Assembly: GCA_029260955.1 (NCBI GenBank)
Contig: JAJDCF010000018.1
Span: 1-14,727, forward strand
DNA: 14,727 nt
Source of the DNA: Patescibacteria group bacterium
GTDB lineage: Bacteria > Patescibacteriota > Gracilibacteria > UM-FILTER-43-11
Reading direction: 5' to 3'
Under the pieces are notes generated by a model that searched no databases, had not been told where the DNA came from, and saw only the letters and a list, made by a program, of their open reading frames with translations. The translations under genes were made by a program, and so were the position numbers. Shown piece by piece: positions 1-6,478 of the stretch. The stretch's first letter is position 1, and each line of letters begins with the position of its first letter.

Positions 1-1
1 G

Positions 2-220
2 GGCGGTGAATGGGACAAGGACCGCAAAGCTGTCCACTTGCATCACCGCATGCTGCAATTTGGAATGAGTGAAAGACAGGTGCTCTTTGCTATTTACACC
101 CTCGCCGGCATTTTTGGTGTCTCAGCCTTATTCTTAGGTACCAAAGGAAAATTCTGGGCCATCATCACCATCTTTTTCATCTCCTTTATTCTGGGCATGG
201 TTCTGAGGGTGAAGAGATGA
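2..220 (+). CDS. Undecaprenyl-phosphate sugar-1-phosphate transferase, WecA/MraY family (3' end only)
   Basis: Only the last 72 codons are in the window; the gene starts upstream and is read in frame 2. The fragment opens with GGEWDKDRKAV followed by HLHHRMLQFGMSERQ. The His-Leu-His-His-Arg signature is typical of the last cytoplasmic loop of polyprenyl-phosphate N-acetylhexosamine-1-phosphate transferases (WecA, TagO and relatives). In that family it belongs to the active site that joins a sugar phosphate to the lipid carrier at the inner membrane. Two hydrophobic stretches follow, as expected for the last membrane helices, and the protein ends in a short basic tail (LRVKR). The TGA stop shows that UGA is a terminator here. 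The last 35 bp overlap the 3' end of the convergent gene. Which sugar is used cannot be told from this fragment. Confidence 0.8.
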   Translation, partial: GGEWDKDRKAVHLHHRMLQFGMSERQVLFAIYTLAGIFGVSALFLGTKGKFWAIITIFFISFILGMVLRVKR

Positions 221-542
221 GACGTCTTCTGATTTCAGTACTCAATAGTTTTGCATGCGCACCAAAGTGCCCTACATTTTCAGCAGCTTTTTTTTTCCAA
301 TAAGCCCACTGTCTCAAACATCCCAAATCTTTATATTTGTGAAAACTATCCAATTCATCTAACTTCTCCAAAGAAATTCCATGCAGAATCCTGATAACCT
401 CAAGCCGATCAAGCAAGGCTTTCACAGTCATTTCACCAAGATCCTCTTCGGGTGAAACCCTACCAGCCTTAGCCTTAATTTCGGTCAGTTCCCTCCGAAA
501 ATCTGCATCATATGGGGTTTCTGGTTGTTTTCCTAACTTCAT
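186..542 (-). CDS. Small protein of unknown function (118 aa)
   Basis: I do not recognise this family. The 118 residues are soluble and charged, with no signal peptide or membrane helix, and look mostly helical: a Lys/Glu-rich first third, then LLDRLEVIRILHGISLEKLDEL, and an Arg-rich C-terminus with a short SSPSEPCPE tail. Support for a real gene is a TATAAT box 20 bp upstream of the ATG with no competing gene, and a coding length that fills the gap between its neighbours. It runs convergently into the glycosyltransferase, overlapping its last 35 bp. No Shine-Dalgarno precedes the ATG at 542. It could be a lineage-specific protein. Confidence 0.6.
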   Translation of the reverse strand: MKLGKQPETPYDADFRRELTEIKAKAGRVSPEEDLGEMTVKALLDRLEVIRILHGISLEKLDELDSFHKYKDLGCLRQWAYWKKKAAENVGHFGAHAKLLSTEIRRRLISSPSEPCPE

Positions 543-562
543 AATAAAAAGATTGAGATGAT

Positions 563-568
563 ATTATA
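563..568 (-). promoter_or_regulatory. -10 box of the 118-aa gene
   Basis: A perfect TATAAT on the minus strand, with 20 bp between it and the ATG at 542. No convincing -35 hexamer is found 16-18 bp upstream, so this is a tentative promoter. Confidence 0.45.
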
Positions 569-608
569 CCAGAAAATATGCTAAAGTAAGCTGCCAATTC
601 CTTTTTAA

Positions 609-1397
609 ATGAGCATCCACTCTGTCCGAAAATCTACCATTCTTCTCGTCACCCTAACCTGTGTTTCAGTTATTCAGTATGCCCTATTTCGCTTGAGTAC
701 TGGGACTATTTTACTTCTACTCCTAACAGTCATCACGGCCATTCACATTACTTTGAAAGAGCTGAAAAAGCGTTACCCAGGAAAGCTTCTTAAAATCATA
801 TCGAAGTTCTACCGTACTGGCCTACTAGCAATCGGAATCCTCTCAATCATCATCCTCATACTCGTAATTCGCCCCATAAAAGAATGTCGTCAGTTGGATC
901 CACAAATAATACAGACAGCGGACACCATGATCATATTAGGTGCCGGTCTGAATGGTGATCAAGTATCAGAAAGACTAAAGCTCAGACTCGACAAAGCTCT
1001 GGAGGCATCAAAGATAAATCAAAAAATGACTATCATCGTTTCCGGCGGACAAGGCAGTGACGAACTGATATCAGAAGCAGAAGCGATGAAGCACTATTTA
1101 GTCAAAGCTGGAATTGATGAAAAAATGATTATTCTGGAAGATAAATCTACCTCTACTTATGAGAATTTCCTTTACAGTAAGACAAAAACTGATAAATTTG
1201 AGCCTTCAGAAAACGTACTGATTGTCACCAGTGATTTCCATATTTTCAGATCAAAATTCATTGCAAAAGATTTAGGCTGGAATACTCAAGCACTATGTAG
1301 CAAAAGCGAACTGCACGTTCTAAGTAACTACTTGATTCGAGAAATTCCCGCTGTTGTAAACGATTTTATAAAACCTTACATTACAAAGCTCCGTTAA
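609..1397 (+). CDS. YdcF/SanA-type membrane protein with DUF218 domain
   Basis: The 262 residues split into an N-terminal membrane part and a C-terminal DUF218 (YdcF/ElyC/SanA) domain. Hydrophobic segments lie at about 12-28, 33-48 and 71-89. The domain at about 105-245 has the usual landmarks: MIILGAGL (107-114), IIVSGGQG (142-149), SEAEAM (155-160), STSTYEN (180-186) and VTSDFHIFRS (206-215). Members are linked to cell-envelope homeostasis and handling of lipid-linked precursors, but the reaction is uncertain. The glycosyltransferase upstream fits an envelope setting. The start is fixed by an in-frame TAA at 606-608 directly before the ATG. The first eleven codons encode MSIHSVRKSTI, nearly the same peptide as the likely start of elp3. 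The 3' end overlaps the convergent ORF6N gene by 17 bp. Confidence 0.85.
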   Translation: MSIHSVRKSTILLVTLTCVSVIQYALFRLSTGTILLLLLTVITAIHITLKELKKRYPGKLLKIISKFYRTGLLAIGILSIIILILVIRPIKECRQLDPQIIQTADTMIILGAGLNGDQVSERLKLRLDKALEASKINQKMTIIVSGGQGSDELISEAEAMKHYLVKAGIDEKMIILEDKSTSTYENFLYSKTKTDKFEPSENVLIVTSDFHIFRSKFIAKDLGWNTQALCSKSELHVLSNYLIREIPAVVNDFIKPYITKLR

Positions 1398-1992
1398 GTT
1401 CAAAGCCAATCCTCCGCTCATTCTCACTTGGCGGCTCACTCAATTTTTCTATAGCCTGCCACACTTTTCTGAACTCCTGATCTGATTTTTGAGCATGCTT
1501 GAGTACGAAACTTTTTAACTCACGTAACTCTTTATCGAATTTCTCACTGGAAACCAATATTTTTCGCATTTGGATAAAGGCACGTACCACTTCAATACTC
1601 ATTTTAACTGCGTGCTTGCTACGTAATACATTAGCAAGCATAACAACTCCATGTTCAGTGAATACATGTGGCAAATACTTACTATGTTTCCCTCTAGCAA
1701 CATCTAAGGTCGCATTTTGCGACCTTAAAGAATTTGCTTCGTTTAAGGTTCCATTTTGGCACCTTAGAGAATTCGTAGTTTTTTTCTTTAAGATCACAAA
1801 CTGTGATCTTAAAGAATTCCATTCCTCCTCTGTCATCTGGAAGGAAAAATCCTCAGGAAAACGGTCGCTATTTCGTTTTAAAGCTTGATTTAGGTTTCGA
1901 GTCTCTACACCATAAAGCCTCGCCAAATCCCGATCAAGCATAACTCGCTGTCCTCGAACCAGGTAAATTATATTTTCAATCGATTCATTCAT
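1381..1992 (-). CDS. ORF6N-domain DNA-binding protein with triplicated palindromic insert, SOS-controlled
   Basis: A 203-aa protein of the ORF6N family, phage-type DNA-binding/antirepressor-like proteins related to KilA-N. The ORF6N domain spans about 3-125: IIYLVRGQRVMLDRDLARLYGV (9-29), NQALKRNSDRFPEDFSFQMTEEEW (35-58), then LPHVFTEHGVVMLANVL (107-123). The C-terminal part (150-190) is a charged helix, probably a coiled coil, almost identical to the tail of the second ORF6N protein at 13960-14511. The family's usual single LRSQ-type segment is present three times (60-68, 75-83, 88-96), each encoded by a near-perfect DNA palindrome. The promoter has a LexA box in its spacer, so the gene should be induced by DNA damage. 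No integrase or phage structural gene is nearby. The DNA target is unknown. Confidence 0.85.
   Translation of the reverse strand: MNESIENIIYLVRGQRVMLDRDLARLYGVETRNLNQALKRNSDRFPEDFSFQMTEEEWNSLRSQFVILKKKTTNSLRCQNGTLNEANSLRSQNATLDVARGKHSKYLPHVFTEHGVVMLANVLRSKHAVKMSIEVVRAFIQMRKILVSSEKFDKELRELKSFVLKHAQKSDQEFRKVWQAIEKLSEPPSENERRIGFELNGAL
1706..1726. repeat. In-frame palindrome, copy a
   Basis: Arms AAGGTCGCA and TGCGACCTT are perfect inverted repeats around a 3-nt centre (TTT). It encodes residues around SLRSQNATL of the minus-strand ORF6N protein. The centre is 39 bp (13 codons) from copy b. Confidence 0.9.
1745..1765. repeat. In-frame palindrome, copy b
   Basis: Arms AAGGTTCCA and TGGCACCTT pair at 8 of 9 positions around TTT. 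It encodes SLRCQNGTL. The centre is 45 bp (15 codons) from copy c. Confidence 0.85.
1786..1814. repeat. In-frame palindrome, copy c
   Basis: Arms CTTTAAGATCACA and TGTGATCTTAAAG are perfect 13-bp inverted repeats around AAC. It encodes SLRSQFVIL, the copy in the position usual for the family, directly after the TEEEW motif. Confidence 0.92.
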
Positions 1993-2001
1993 AATGCTAC
2001 A

Positions 2002-2015
2002 TGTTATTCATAACA
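2002..2015. repeat. Inverted repeat in the 5' leader of the first ORF6N gene
   Basis: TGTTAT-TC-ATAACA has perfect 6-bp arms between the -10 box and the ATG at 1992. It belongs to a different sequence family from the in-gene palindromes but sits where the second ORF6N gene has its leader palindrome. Confidence 0.4.
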
Positions 2016-2022
2016 AGACCTT

Positions 2023-2050
2023 ATTATAGTGAACATATGTTCACTAAACA
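2023..2050 (-). promoter_or_regulatory. SOS promoter of the first ORF6N gene (LexA box in spacer)
   Basis: On the minus strand: TTGTTT (-35), a 17-bp spacer and TATAAT (2028-2023). The spacer holds the perfect 16-bp palindrome GTGAACATATGTTCAC (2029-2044), which abuts the -10 box. It matches GAAC-N4-GTTC, the core of LexA boxes in Bacillus and many other bacteria. Bound LexA would block RNA polymerase. The ATG lies 30 bp downstream of the -10 box. Confidence 0.85.
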
Positions 2051-2104
2051 AGCAGTATATTTCTTATCGACTGAACTAGATCTCAAAAATTACTCAGCAA
2101 TCAA

Positions 2105-2887
2105 TCACCCCTGCATCGTCGCCTGAATGCAACCGGCAACCTGCTGTATTTTTTCAGGAGGTCCAAAAGTGTAGTCCCAGTGACTAAAGTCCAAATTGAC
2201 CGTGGGCCTTCCTTTTACCCACTGCATATCCAAATCCAATAGTTCATCTCGACTGGAAGCGATACACAAAGATATAGCTTCATAGTGAGTGCTGAGTTCA
2301 CGATGCACGCTCGAATTCGGACGCAGGTGCTTCGTGGCAGGCAATCTGCTAATAAGCGGTGCATGACCATAATGATAATCTGGACTTCCATTGATGGGAC
2401 TGGCCATGGTAATAACACCTTTCAGCCTATTACGAAGTGTATCACTTGAACGCTCTTGCATTTTTACAAAAGCTAAAAGTGAAGCAACCCCACCGTTGCT
2501 GTGACCAGCAAAATAAATATCTTCCTCACCACCACGATCAGCGCGATCAACAAAATCTGCAATATTAGTAGCCTCCTGATCTAAAGACATCTGACTAAAA
2601 GCGGCAAGTAGACCACCCGGCAAGTTGTCTGGATAAAGAACGTTCACGTTTCCATTCAGAGCACGTCCTAGAGTTTTCATGGTACCAACGCCACAACCCC
2701 AACCCGGAACCATCACAACCGTTTTCTTGGCAGGATCATCAACATCTCCATCATGTGGAGGTGGAATAAAGCCCTGCAGGGCAACCTTCACAATATGACG
2801 GGGTAATTCGACACCACTAAAAGCTTTTCTAGTAGCATCAAGAAATTGTTTTGTTCCTGAAAAAGATTTTTCAACCGCATTAAGCAT
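2105..2887 (-). CDS. Alpha/beta hydrolase, lipase-like
   Basis: This 260-aa protein has the alpha/beta-hydrolase layout. A strand with an oxyanion-hole motif, VVMVPGWG (57-64), is followed by the nucleophile elbow GHSNGG (128-133, Ser130) and then VITMASPINGSP (158-169), which resembles lipases. Likely acid and base residues are Asp214 (SSRDEL) and His236 (FSHWDY). It probably hydrolyses an ester or lipid; the substrate is unknown. There is no signal peptide, so it should be cytoplasmic unless helped out. An upstream TTG at 2929 keeps the frame open, but it precedes the -10 box at 2914-2909 and could not be in that transcript. I therefore start at the ATG at 2887. The gene is divergent from elp3, and the two promoters interleave. 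Confidence 0.8.
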   Translation of the reverse strand: MLNAVEKSFSGTKQFLDATRKAFSGVELPRHIVKVALQGFIPPPHDGDVDDPAKKTVVMVPGWGCGVGTMKTLGRALNGNVNVLYPDNLPGGLLAAFSQMSLDQEATNIADFVDRADRGGEEDIYFAGHSNGGVASLLAFVKMQERSSDTLRNRLKGVITMASPINGSPDYHYGHAPLISRLPATKHLRPNSSVHRELSTHYEAISLCIASSRDELLDLDMQWVKGRPTVNLDFSHWDYTFGPPEKIQQVAGCIQATMQG

Positions 2888-2908
2888 AGATTTTTGTGAC
2901 TGGGACCA

Positions 2909-2936
2909 ATTATACAATATCCCGTACAATAATCAA
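2909..2936 (-). promoter_or_regulatory. Promoter of the hydrolase gene
   Basis: Minus strand TTGATT (2936-2931), a 16-bp spacer and TATAAT (2914-2909). The ATG lies 21 bp beyond the -10 box, giving a leader of about 15 nt. Confidence 0.65.
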
Positions 2937-2945
2937 GAAATCTGC

Positions 2946-2951
2946 TATAAT
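2946..2951 (+). promoter_or_regulatory. -10 box of elp3
   Basis: Perfect TATAAT 25 bp upstream of the GTG at 2977. The -35 region (about 2923-2928, CGTACA) is weak and lies inside the spacer of the divergent hydrolase promoter, so the two may compete. Confidence 0.5.
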
Positions 2952-2976
2952 ACGAGCCGTTTCTAATTATTTTTCC

Positions 2977-4599
2977 GTGTCCATCTACTCCGTTCGAAAA
3001 TCAATGATCCCCCTAGCCAAAAAGATCGTTCTTGCCGCAAACGCAGTCGACAGTTTGGACGAAAAGAAGCTGAAGACCATTCGCAACGCGCTCACCAAAA
3101 AGAATGGGGGTATTCTTCCAAAGAATCTCGAGCTCATTCAGGCTTATCGGGAACTAATTGAAGAAAAAGAGATCAAACCAAATGCCAGTGTGCTCAAAGT
3201 GATTCAAAAAAGGAAGGTGCGAACGATGTCCGGTATCGCTAACATCACCGTGCTCACTAAAGACTTGGGCTGCCCAGGTGAATGCATTTTTTGCCCGACA
3301 GAAAAAGGGATGCCAAAAAGCTACCTCAGCAACGAACCTGCCATGATGCGCGCCGTAAGGAACGAGTTTAGTGCCTACAAGCAGGTAAAAACCAGATTGA
3401 ATGGACTGGTTGCCCAAGGTCATGACGTCACCAAAATAGACATCCGAACTGCTGGTGGAACTTGGGGCGCCGTGCCTATTTGGTATCAGGAGCGATTTTT
3501 GAAAGGAATTTACTTGGCGCTGAATGAAGGACCCGGAGAATTTGTTGAACACGAGGATGAGAGCTTCAAAAACCTGAACCTTAATGACCTGATTAAAGAA
3601 AATGAGACGGCAAAAAATCGCTGTGTGGGGCTTTGGGTCGAAACCAGGCCTGACTGGGTCGATGAAGAAGAATTAAAGCGCCTACGAAGCTATGGAGTCA
3701 CAGGGATCGAACTGGGAATCCAAACGACAGACGACAAAGTGAATGAATTCAACAAACGCGGACACGGACTAGCCGAATCGATTCTGGCCACCAAGATTTG
3801 CCGCGATGTAGGACTGAAAGTTTGCCACCATCTGATGCCAAACCTACCTAGCGCCACGTTCGAATCCGACCTCAAATCCGCCCATGATCTGTTTGAACTT
3901 GAAGGTCTTAGGCCTGACTATCTAAAAGTGTATCCCACCATGGTCATCCCTTTTTCAGATTTGGCGAAGATGGTTAAAGAGGATCCAAGTATTCACACCC
4001 CTTATACCAATGAGCAATTGATTGAAATAATTAAGGTCATCAAAAATGGAACACCAGAATACTGCCGTATAATCAGAATCATCCGAGACATACCTGCCGA
4101 AAGCATTGTAATGGGTTCAAAAAAATCCAACCTTCGCCAAGAAATGCAACGAGCCGGAGTGGAATGCCGATGTGTACGGTGCAGAGAAATCCAGGACGCT
4201 CCCATTGAAGAATCCAAGCTGAATGTCATGGAGTATCAGGCCAACGAAGGTCGTGAGCTTTTTATAACCATCGATGAAACCAAACTCGACAAACTGATTG
4301 GCCTTTGTCGATTGCGCTTCCCATCAAATTCTGAGTATCCGATTTTCGAAGAGCTAAAAGAAGCTGCCCTAATCCGCGAGTTACATGTATATGGACAAAA
4401 ACAGAGCTTATCAAAAAGCGCTGCCACCTCTAAAACTCAACACTTGGGCTTCGGAAAACAATTGATGAAGAAAGCCGAAGAACTTTCAAAGGAAGCTGGC
4501 TTTAAAAAACTTGCTGTTATTTCTGCCATTGGAACCCGCGAGTACTACAAAAAGCTTGGCTATAAGCTCGATGGAACTTACATGATAAAAGGACTTTAA
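2977..4599 (+). CDS. elp3: tRNA uridine-34 5-carboxymethylaminomethyl modification radical SAM/GNAT enzyme Elp3
   Basis: Elp3 uses S-adenosylmethionine and acetyl-CoA to build the cm5 side chain on wobble uridine of tRNAs. Numbered from the GTG at 2977 (540 aa), the radical-SAM cluster motif is CPGECIFC (Cys99, Cys103, Cys106), followed by the family's YLSNEPAMMRAVRNEF. The middle carries GLWVETRPDW and GIELGIQTTDD. The C-terminal GNAT domain has ELHVYG, the acetyl-CoA loop QHLGFGKQLM (about 488-497) and the signature AIGTREYYKKLGY. The length is normal for prokaryotic Elp3. Start choice: the GTG gives MSIYSVRKSMI, matching the first residues of the DUF218 protein with mostly synonymous differences. 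The ATG at 3004 (531 aa) is the alternative. No other Elongator subunit is present, as usual in bacteria. Confidence 0.93.
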   Translation: MSIYSVRKSMIPLAKKIVLAANAVDSLDEKKLKTIRNALTKKNGGILPKNLELIQAYRELIEEKEIKPNASVLKVIQKRKVRTMSGIANITVLTKDLGCPGECIFCPTEKGMPKSYLSNEPAMMRAVRNEFSAYKQVKTRLNGLVAQGHDVTKIDIRTAGGTWGAVPIWYQERFLKGIYLALNEGPGEFVEHEDESFKNLNLNDLIKENETAKNRCVGLWVETRPDWVDEEELKRLRSYGVTGIELGIQTTDDKVNEFNKRGHGLAESILATKICRDVGLKVCHHLMPNLPSATFESDLKSAHDLFELEGLRPDYLKVYPTMVIPFSDLAKMVKEDPSIHTPYTNEQLIEIIKVIKNGTPEYCRIIRIIRDIPAESIVMGSKKSNLRQEMQRAGVECRCVRCREIQDAPIEESKLNVMEYQANEGRELFITIDETKLDKLIGLCRLRFPSNSEYPIFEELKEAALIRELHVYGQKQSLSKSAATSKTQHLGFGKQLMKKAEELSKEAGFKKLAVISAIGTREYYKKLGYKLDGTYMIKGL

Positions 4600-4613
4600 A
4601 AAGAGCTAAACCA

Positions 4614-4642
4614 TTGATAATACACTAAAAATAGTGTATAAT
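4614..4642 (+). promoter_or_regulatory. Promoter with palindromic operator for the 127-aa gene
   Basis: TTGATA (4614-4619), 17 bp and TATAAT (4637-4642) form a near-consensus promoter. The perfect inverted repeat ATACACTA-AAAA-TAGTGTAT (4620-4639) fills the spacer and runs into the -10 box. The placement is like that of the LexA boxes in this window, but the sequence differs, so another repressor is likely. Confidence 0.7.
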
Positions 4643-4669
4643 ATTGAGATATAAATAAAACTGATCATT

Positions 4670-5053
4670 ATGCATGATGCGAATACTGAACACCTATCTG
4701 ATGGTGGCTTAAACAGGGTTGTAGAAGCACAAGACCCACTAGAAGAAATGCCAGAAATTGGAGTGGAAATGCAACCTAAAACTAGTTTTGTAGATAGAGT
4801 CAGAAATAAGGTATTTGGCGATAAGGGTGTAGTAAAAAGAATGATTGCAAAAAAATCAGATATTAAAATCAGAAGAACATTTACAGGCGAATGGGTCACT
4901 GGCAAAGTCACAAAATACAGAGAGCACAGCAACTCAGTTCTTGTTGAATGGGAAAGTGATGGCAAAGAGCGTTACAAGGAGGTAAAGCTGGACGAATTCA
5001 TGAGATGGCAACGAGGCGAAGTAGGCGAAAATGCTGACACCCAAGGGTTCTAG
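4670..5053 (+). CDS. Small protein of unknown function with a possible SH3/Tudor-like C-terminal domain
   Basis: 127 residues, soluble, and not a family I recognise. Residues 1-45 are acidic and probably disordered. Residues 45-65 are basic (VRNKVFGDKGVVKRMIAKK). Residues 68-115 have the strand pattern of a small SH3- or Tudor-like barrel (GEWVTGKVTKY, SVLVEWESDGK, YKEVKLDEFMRW); this is a guess from pattern only. Support for expression is a near-consensus promoter 27 bp upstream with a palindrome in its spacer, which also suggests regulation by a dedicated repressor. It follows elp3 by 70 bp but has its own promoter, and it is convergent with the membrane protein gene 18 bp away. No Shine-Dalgarno is seen. 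Confidence 0.65.
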   Translation: MHDANTEHLSDGGLNRVVEAQDPLEEMPEIGVEMQPKTSFVDRVRNKVFGDKGVVKRMIAKKSDIKIRRTFTGEWVTGKVTKYREHSNSVLVEWESDGKERYKEVKLDEFMRWQRGEVGENADTQGF

Positions 5054-5071
5054 CTATTATCCTTGAGGCAG

Positions 5072-6034
5072 CTAAGCCTTTACTGGCACATCTTTAGGTT
5101 CAGGCTCCTTAGCTTCATGTGGCTTAGGTTCCTCGCCTTTTTCGGTAAGTGCAGCAAAAGTGAGAACCCAAACAGCTATTGCAAAAATGTGAAACAGCCC
5201 AAGTAGATAGGACGAAACAATTAGTATGGCAAGAGCTGCGATACCAATAAAGATAAGGCCTATAGTTGAGAGAAAAACAGTCGCCAAGTAACTAGTGAGT
5301 ACCACTACCATCATAGGAATTAGCAAAACCAAGAGTACATTCAACACAATCCTTGCACCGATCAACATCATTAAGACAAAGACAAGAATGGTCTTTCTTA
5401 AGTTGGCAATCACCAAAATAGTACTTTCCATCACCGCCTTAGTAATACCATGACCTCTTAGAACGATGAAGTACTCAGTATAAGTAAAAAGGAAACTAAT
5501 AATCAGCCCTGCCATAGCGATAAAAAGCAAAATCGGCAAAATCAAAAAGAAGATATTCTCACCCCACCAACGTAAAATAAACGATGATTCGGTAAATAGC
5601 GTCGTAATGCTAAAAGATCCTGTTAATAGTGCAAATTCGAACAGAGGAAAAAAGTGCCTAATACCAACTTCTACACTACCATCGATTGATTCATATTTTC
5701 TTATCTTCATTATGGCATGAATCAAAGTGCCTCTAAAAATAGGGGGTGTAAGAATATAGCCCAGTAAAACTATTACCCCCAGCACGATCAAGGTTACAGA
5801 AATTGCAGAATGTGACGAAGCTATGTCCCAAACAGTTTTAGCCGTACCTAAAACATCGGAATTCATTTCAGATTCGAAGAGGACAGAATGTTTAAAGGCG
5901 TTGTACTGATAACCGATATAGACACTTGAAACGATCACACCAAAAAAGGAAGGTGTGAAACCATACCAAATCAGTTTTTTTAGATGCACCTGCGTCATCT
6001 GCCAAGCTTTTCGGACGATATCCCGTACGTTCAT
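5072..6034 (-). CDS. Polytopic membrane protein of unknown function (320 aa)
   Basis: I do not recognise a specific family. Hydrophobic segments at about 22-42, 78-97, 133-148, 160-186, 205-225, 228-248, 253-272 and 274-296 suggest 6-8 membrane helices. The N-terminus is a short amphipathic basic segment (MNVRDIVRKAWQMTQVHLKK), and the C-terminus is a Pro/Glu/Lys tail (298-320) probably in the cytoplasm. No catalytic motif stands out; a membrane scaffold or transport-related role is possible but unsupported. No clear promoter lies directly upstream of the ATG at 6034. The nearest strong minus-strand promoter is at 6507-6479, which would give a 440-nt structured leader. No Shine-Dalgarno is seen. 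Confidence 0.75.
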   Translation of the reverse strand: MNVRDIVRKAWQMTQVHLKKLIWYGFTPSFFGVIVSSVYIGYQYNAFKHSVLFESEMNSDVLGTAKTVWDIASSHSAISVTLIVLGVIVLLGYILTPPIFRGTLIHAIMKIRKYESIDGSVEVGIRHFFPLFEFALLTGSFSITTLFTESSFILRWWGENIFFLILPILLFIAMAGLIISFLFTYTEYFIVLRGHGITKAVMESTILVIANLRKTILVFVLMMLIGARIVLNVLLVLLIPMMVVVLTSYLATVFLSTIGLIFIGIAALAILIVSSYLLGLFHIFAIAVWVLTFAALTEKGEEPKPHEAKEPEPKDVPVKA

Positions 6035-6079
6035 GTTTTTTGTTTTTACTAGTACGAAAACTACCAGTTTTTAGCGTAT

Positions 6080-6472
6080 TAGTAAAGGGCGCCATGCTTG
6101 ACACGTAAAGTCTTAAATAGATCTTCAGAGGTGGCACAGACGCCCTAACGACACACAACCCAAGAATGAGCCGGTGTCAGATCTCACATATCACCCGAAG
6201 GTGACAAAATGAGAGGTGACTCCCTACTTAACGTAGTCAGTTCTTTTGTATACCGCTACTGAATTACGGATATTTTTGAAGTTTGTTTTTGTTTTTGGCC
6301 TCTACGACCCAGTTCGATTTGCATCGAAAGGAGGAGAGACTACTTTTCTCACTGGCTGTAGCCCGAAGGCTGCAGTGAGTTGGGGAAAAGTAGGGAGAGG
6401 CCGACAAGTAAAACTTATTACGGGATCACTTATCGGCCCCTTTCCACTTAGCTATGATTTCAAAGAACCTAT
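6080..6472 (-). ncRNA. Candidate structured RNA or long 5' leader of the membrane protein gene
   Basis: The 532 bp between 6035 and 6566 contain no convincing gene. Read on the minus strand they fold well. The stem GGCCGATAAGT/ACTTGTCGGCC (6438-6428 with 6409-6399) is complete only on this strand, through a G-U pair. A long hairpin stacks CTACTTTT/AAAAGTAG (6393-6386 with 6347-6340), CTCACTG/CAGTGAG and AGCC-UUCG-GGCU. A second hairpin (6220-6176) is capped by UCACC-UUCG-GGUGA. AGGGCG/CGCCCT (6146-6141 with 6091-6086) could close the 3' part. Two C(UUCG)G tetraloops and a consensus promoter at 6507-6479 fix the orientation. I could not match tmRNA, RNase P, SRP or 6S RNA. The ends are estimated, and no clear terminator separates it from the gene at 6034. 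Confidence 0.55.
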
Positions 6473-6478
6473 CATGTA

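Noticed and set aside
1704..1815. CRISPR array or simple tandem repeat
   Set aside because: Units are palindromic, unequal in spacing (39 and 45 bp), in frame with a protein and without unique spacers or cas genes.
1499..1888. A 129-codon plus-strand frame opposite the first ORF6N gene
   Set aside because: It is an antisense shadow; its open length comes from the palindromes, which read open on both strands.
1381..1992. Prophage or integrative element marked by ORF6N
   Set aside because: No integrase, terminase, capsid, attachment-site duplication or transposase is seen near either ORF6N gene.
2888..2929. Longer hydrolase starting at the TTG at 2929
   Set aside because: The TTG lies upstream of the gene's -10 box, so it would not be in the transcript; the added residues have no conserved feature.
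5040..5095. Possible bidirectional terminator between the two convergent genes
   Set aside because: GAGGC/GCCTT gives only a 5-bp stem with a short T run and overlaps a stop codon; too weak to call.
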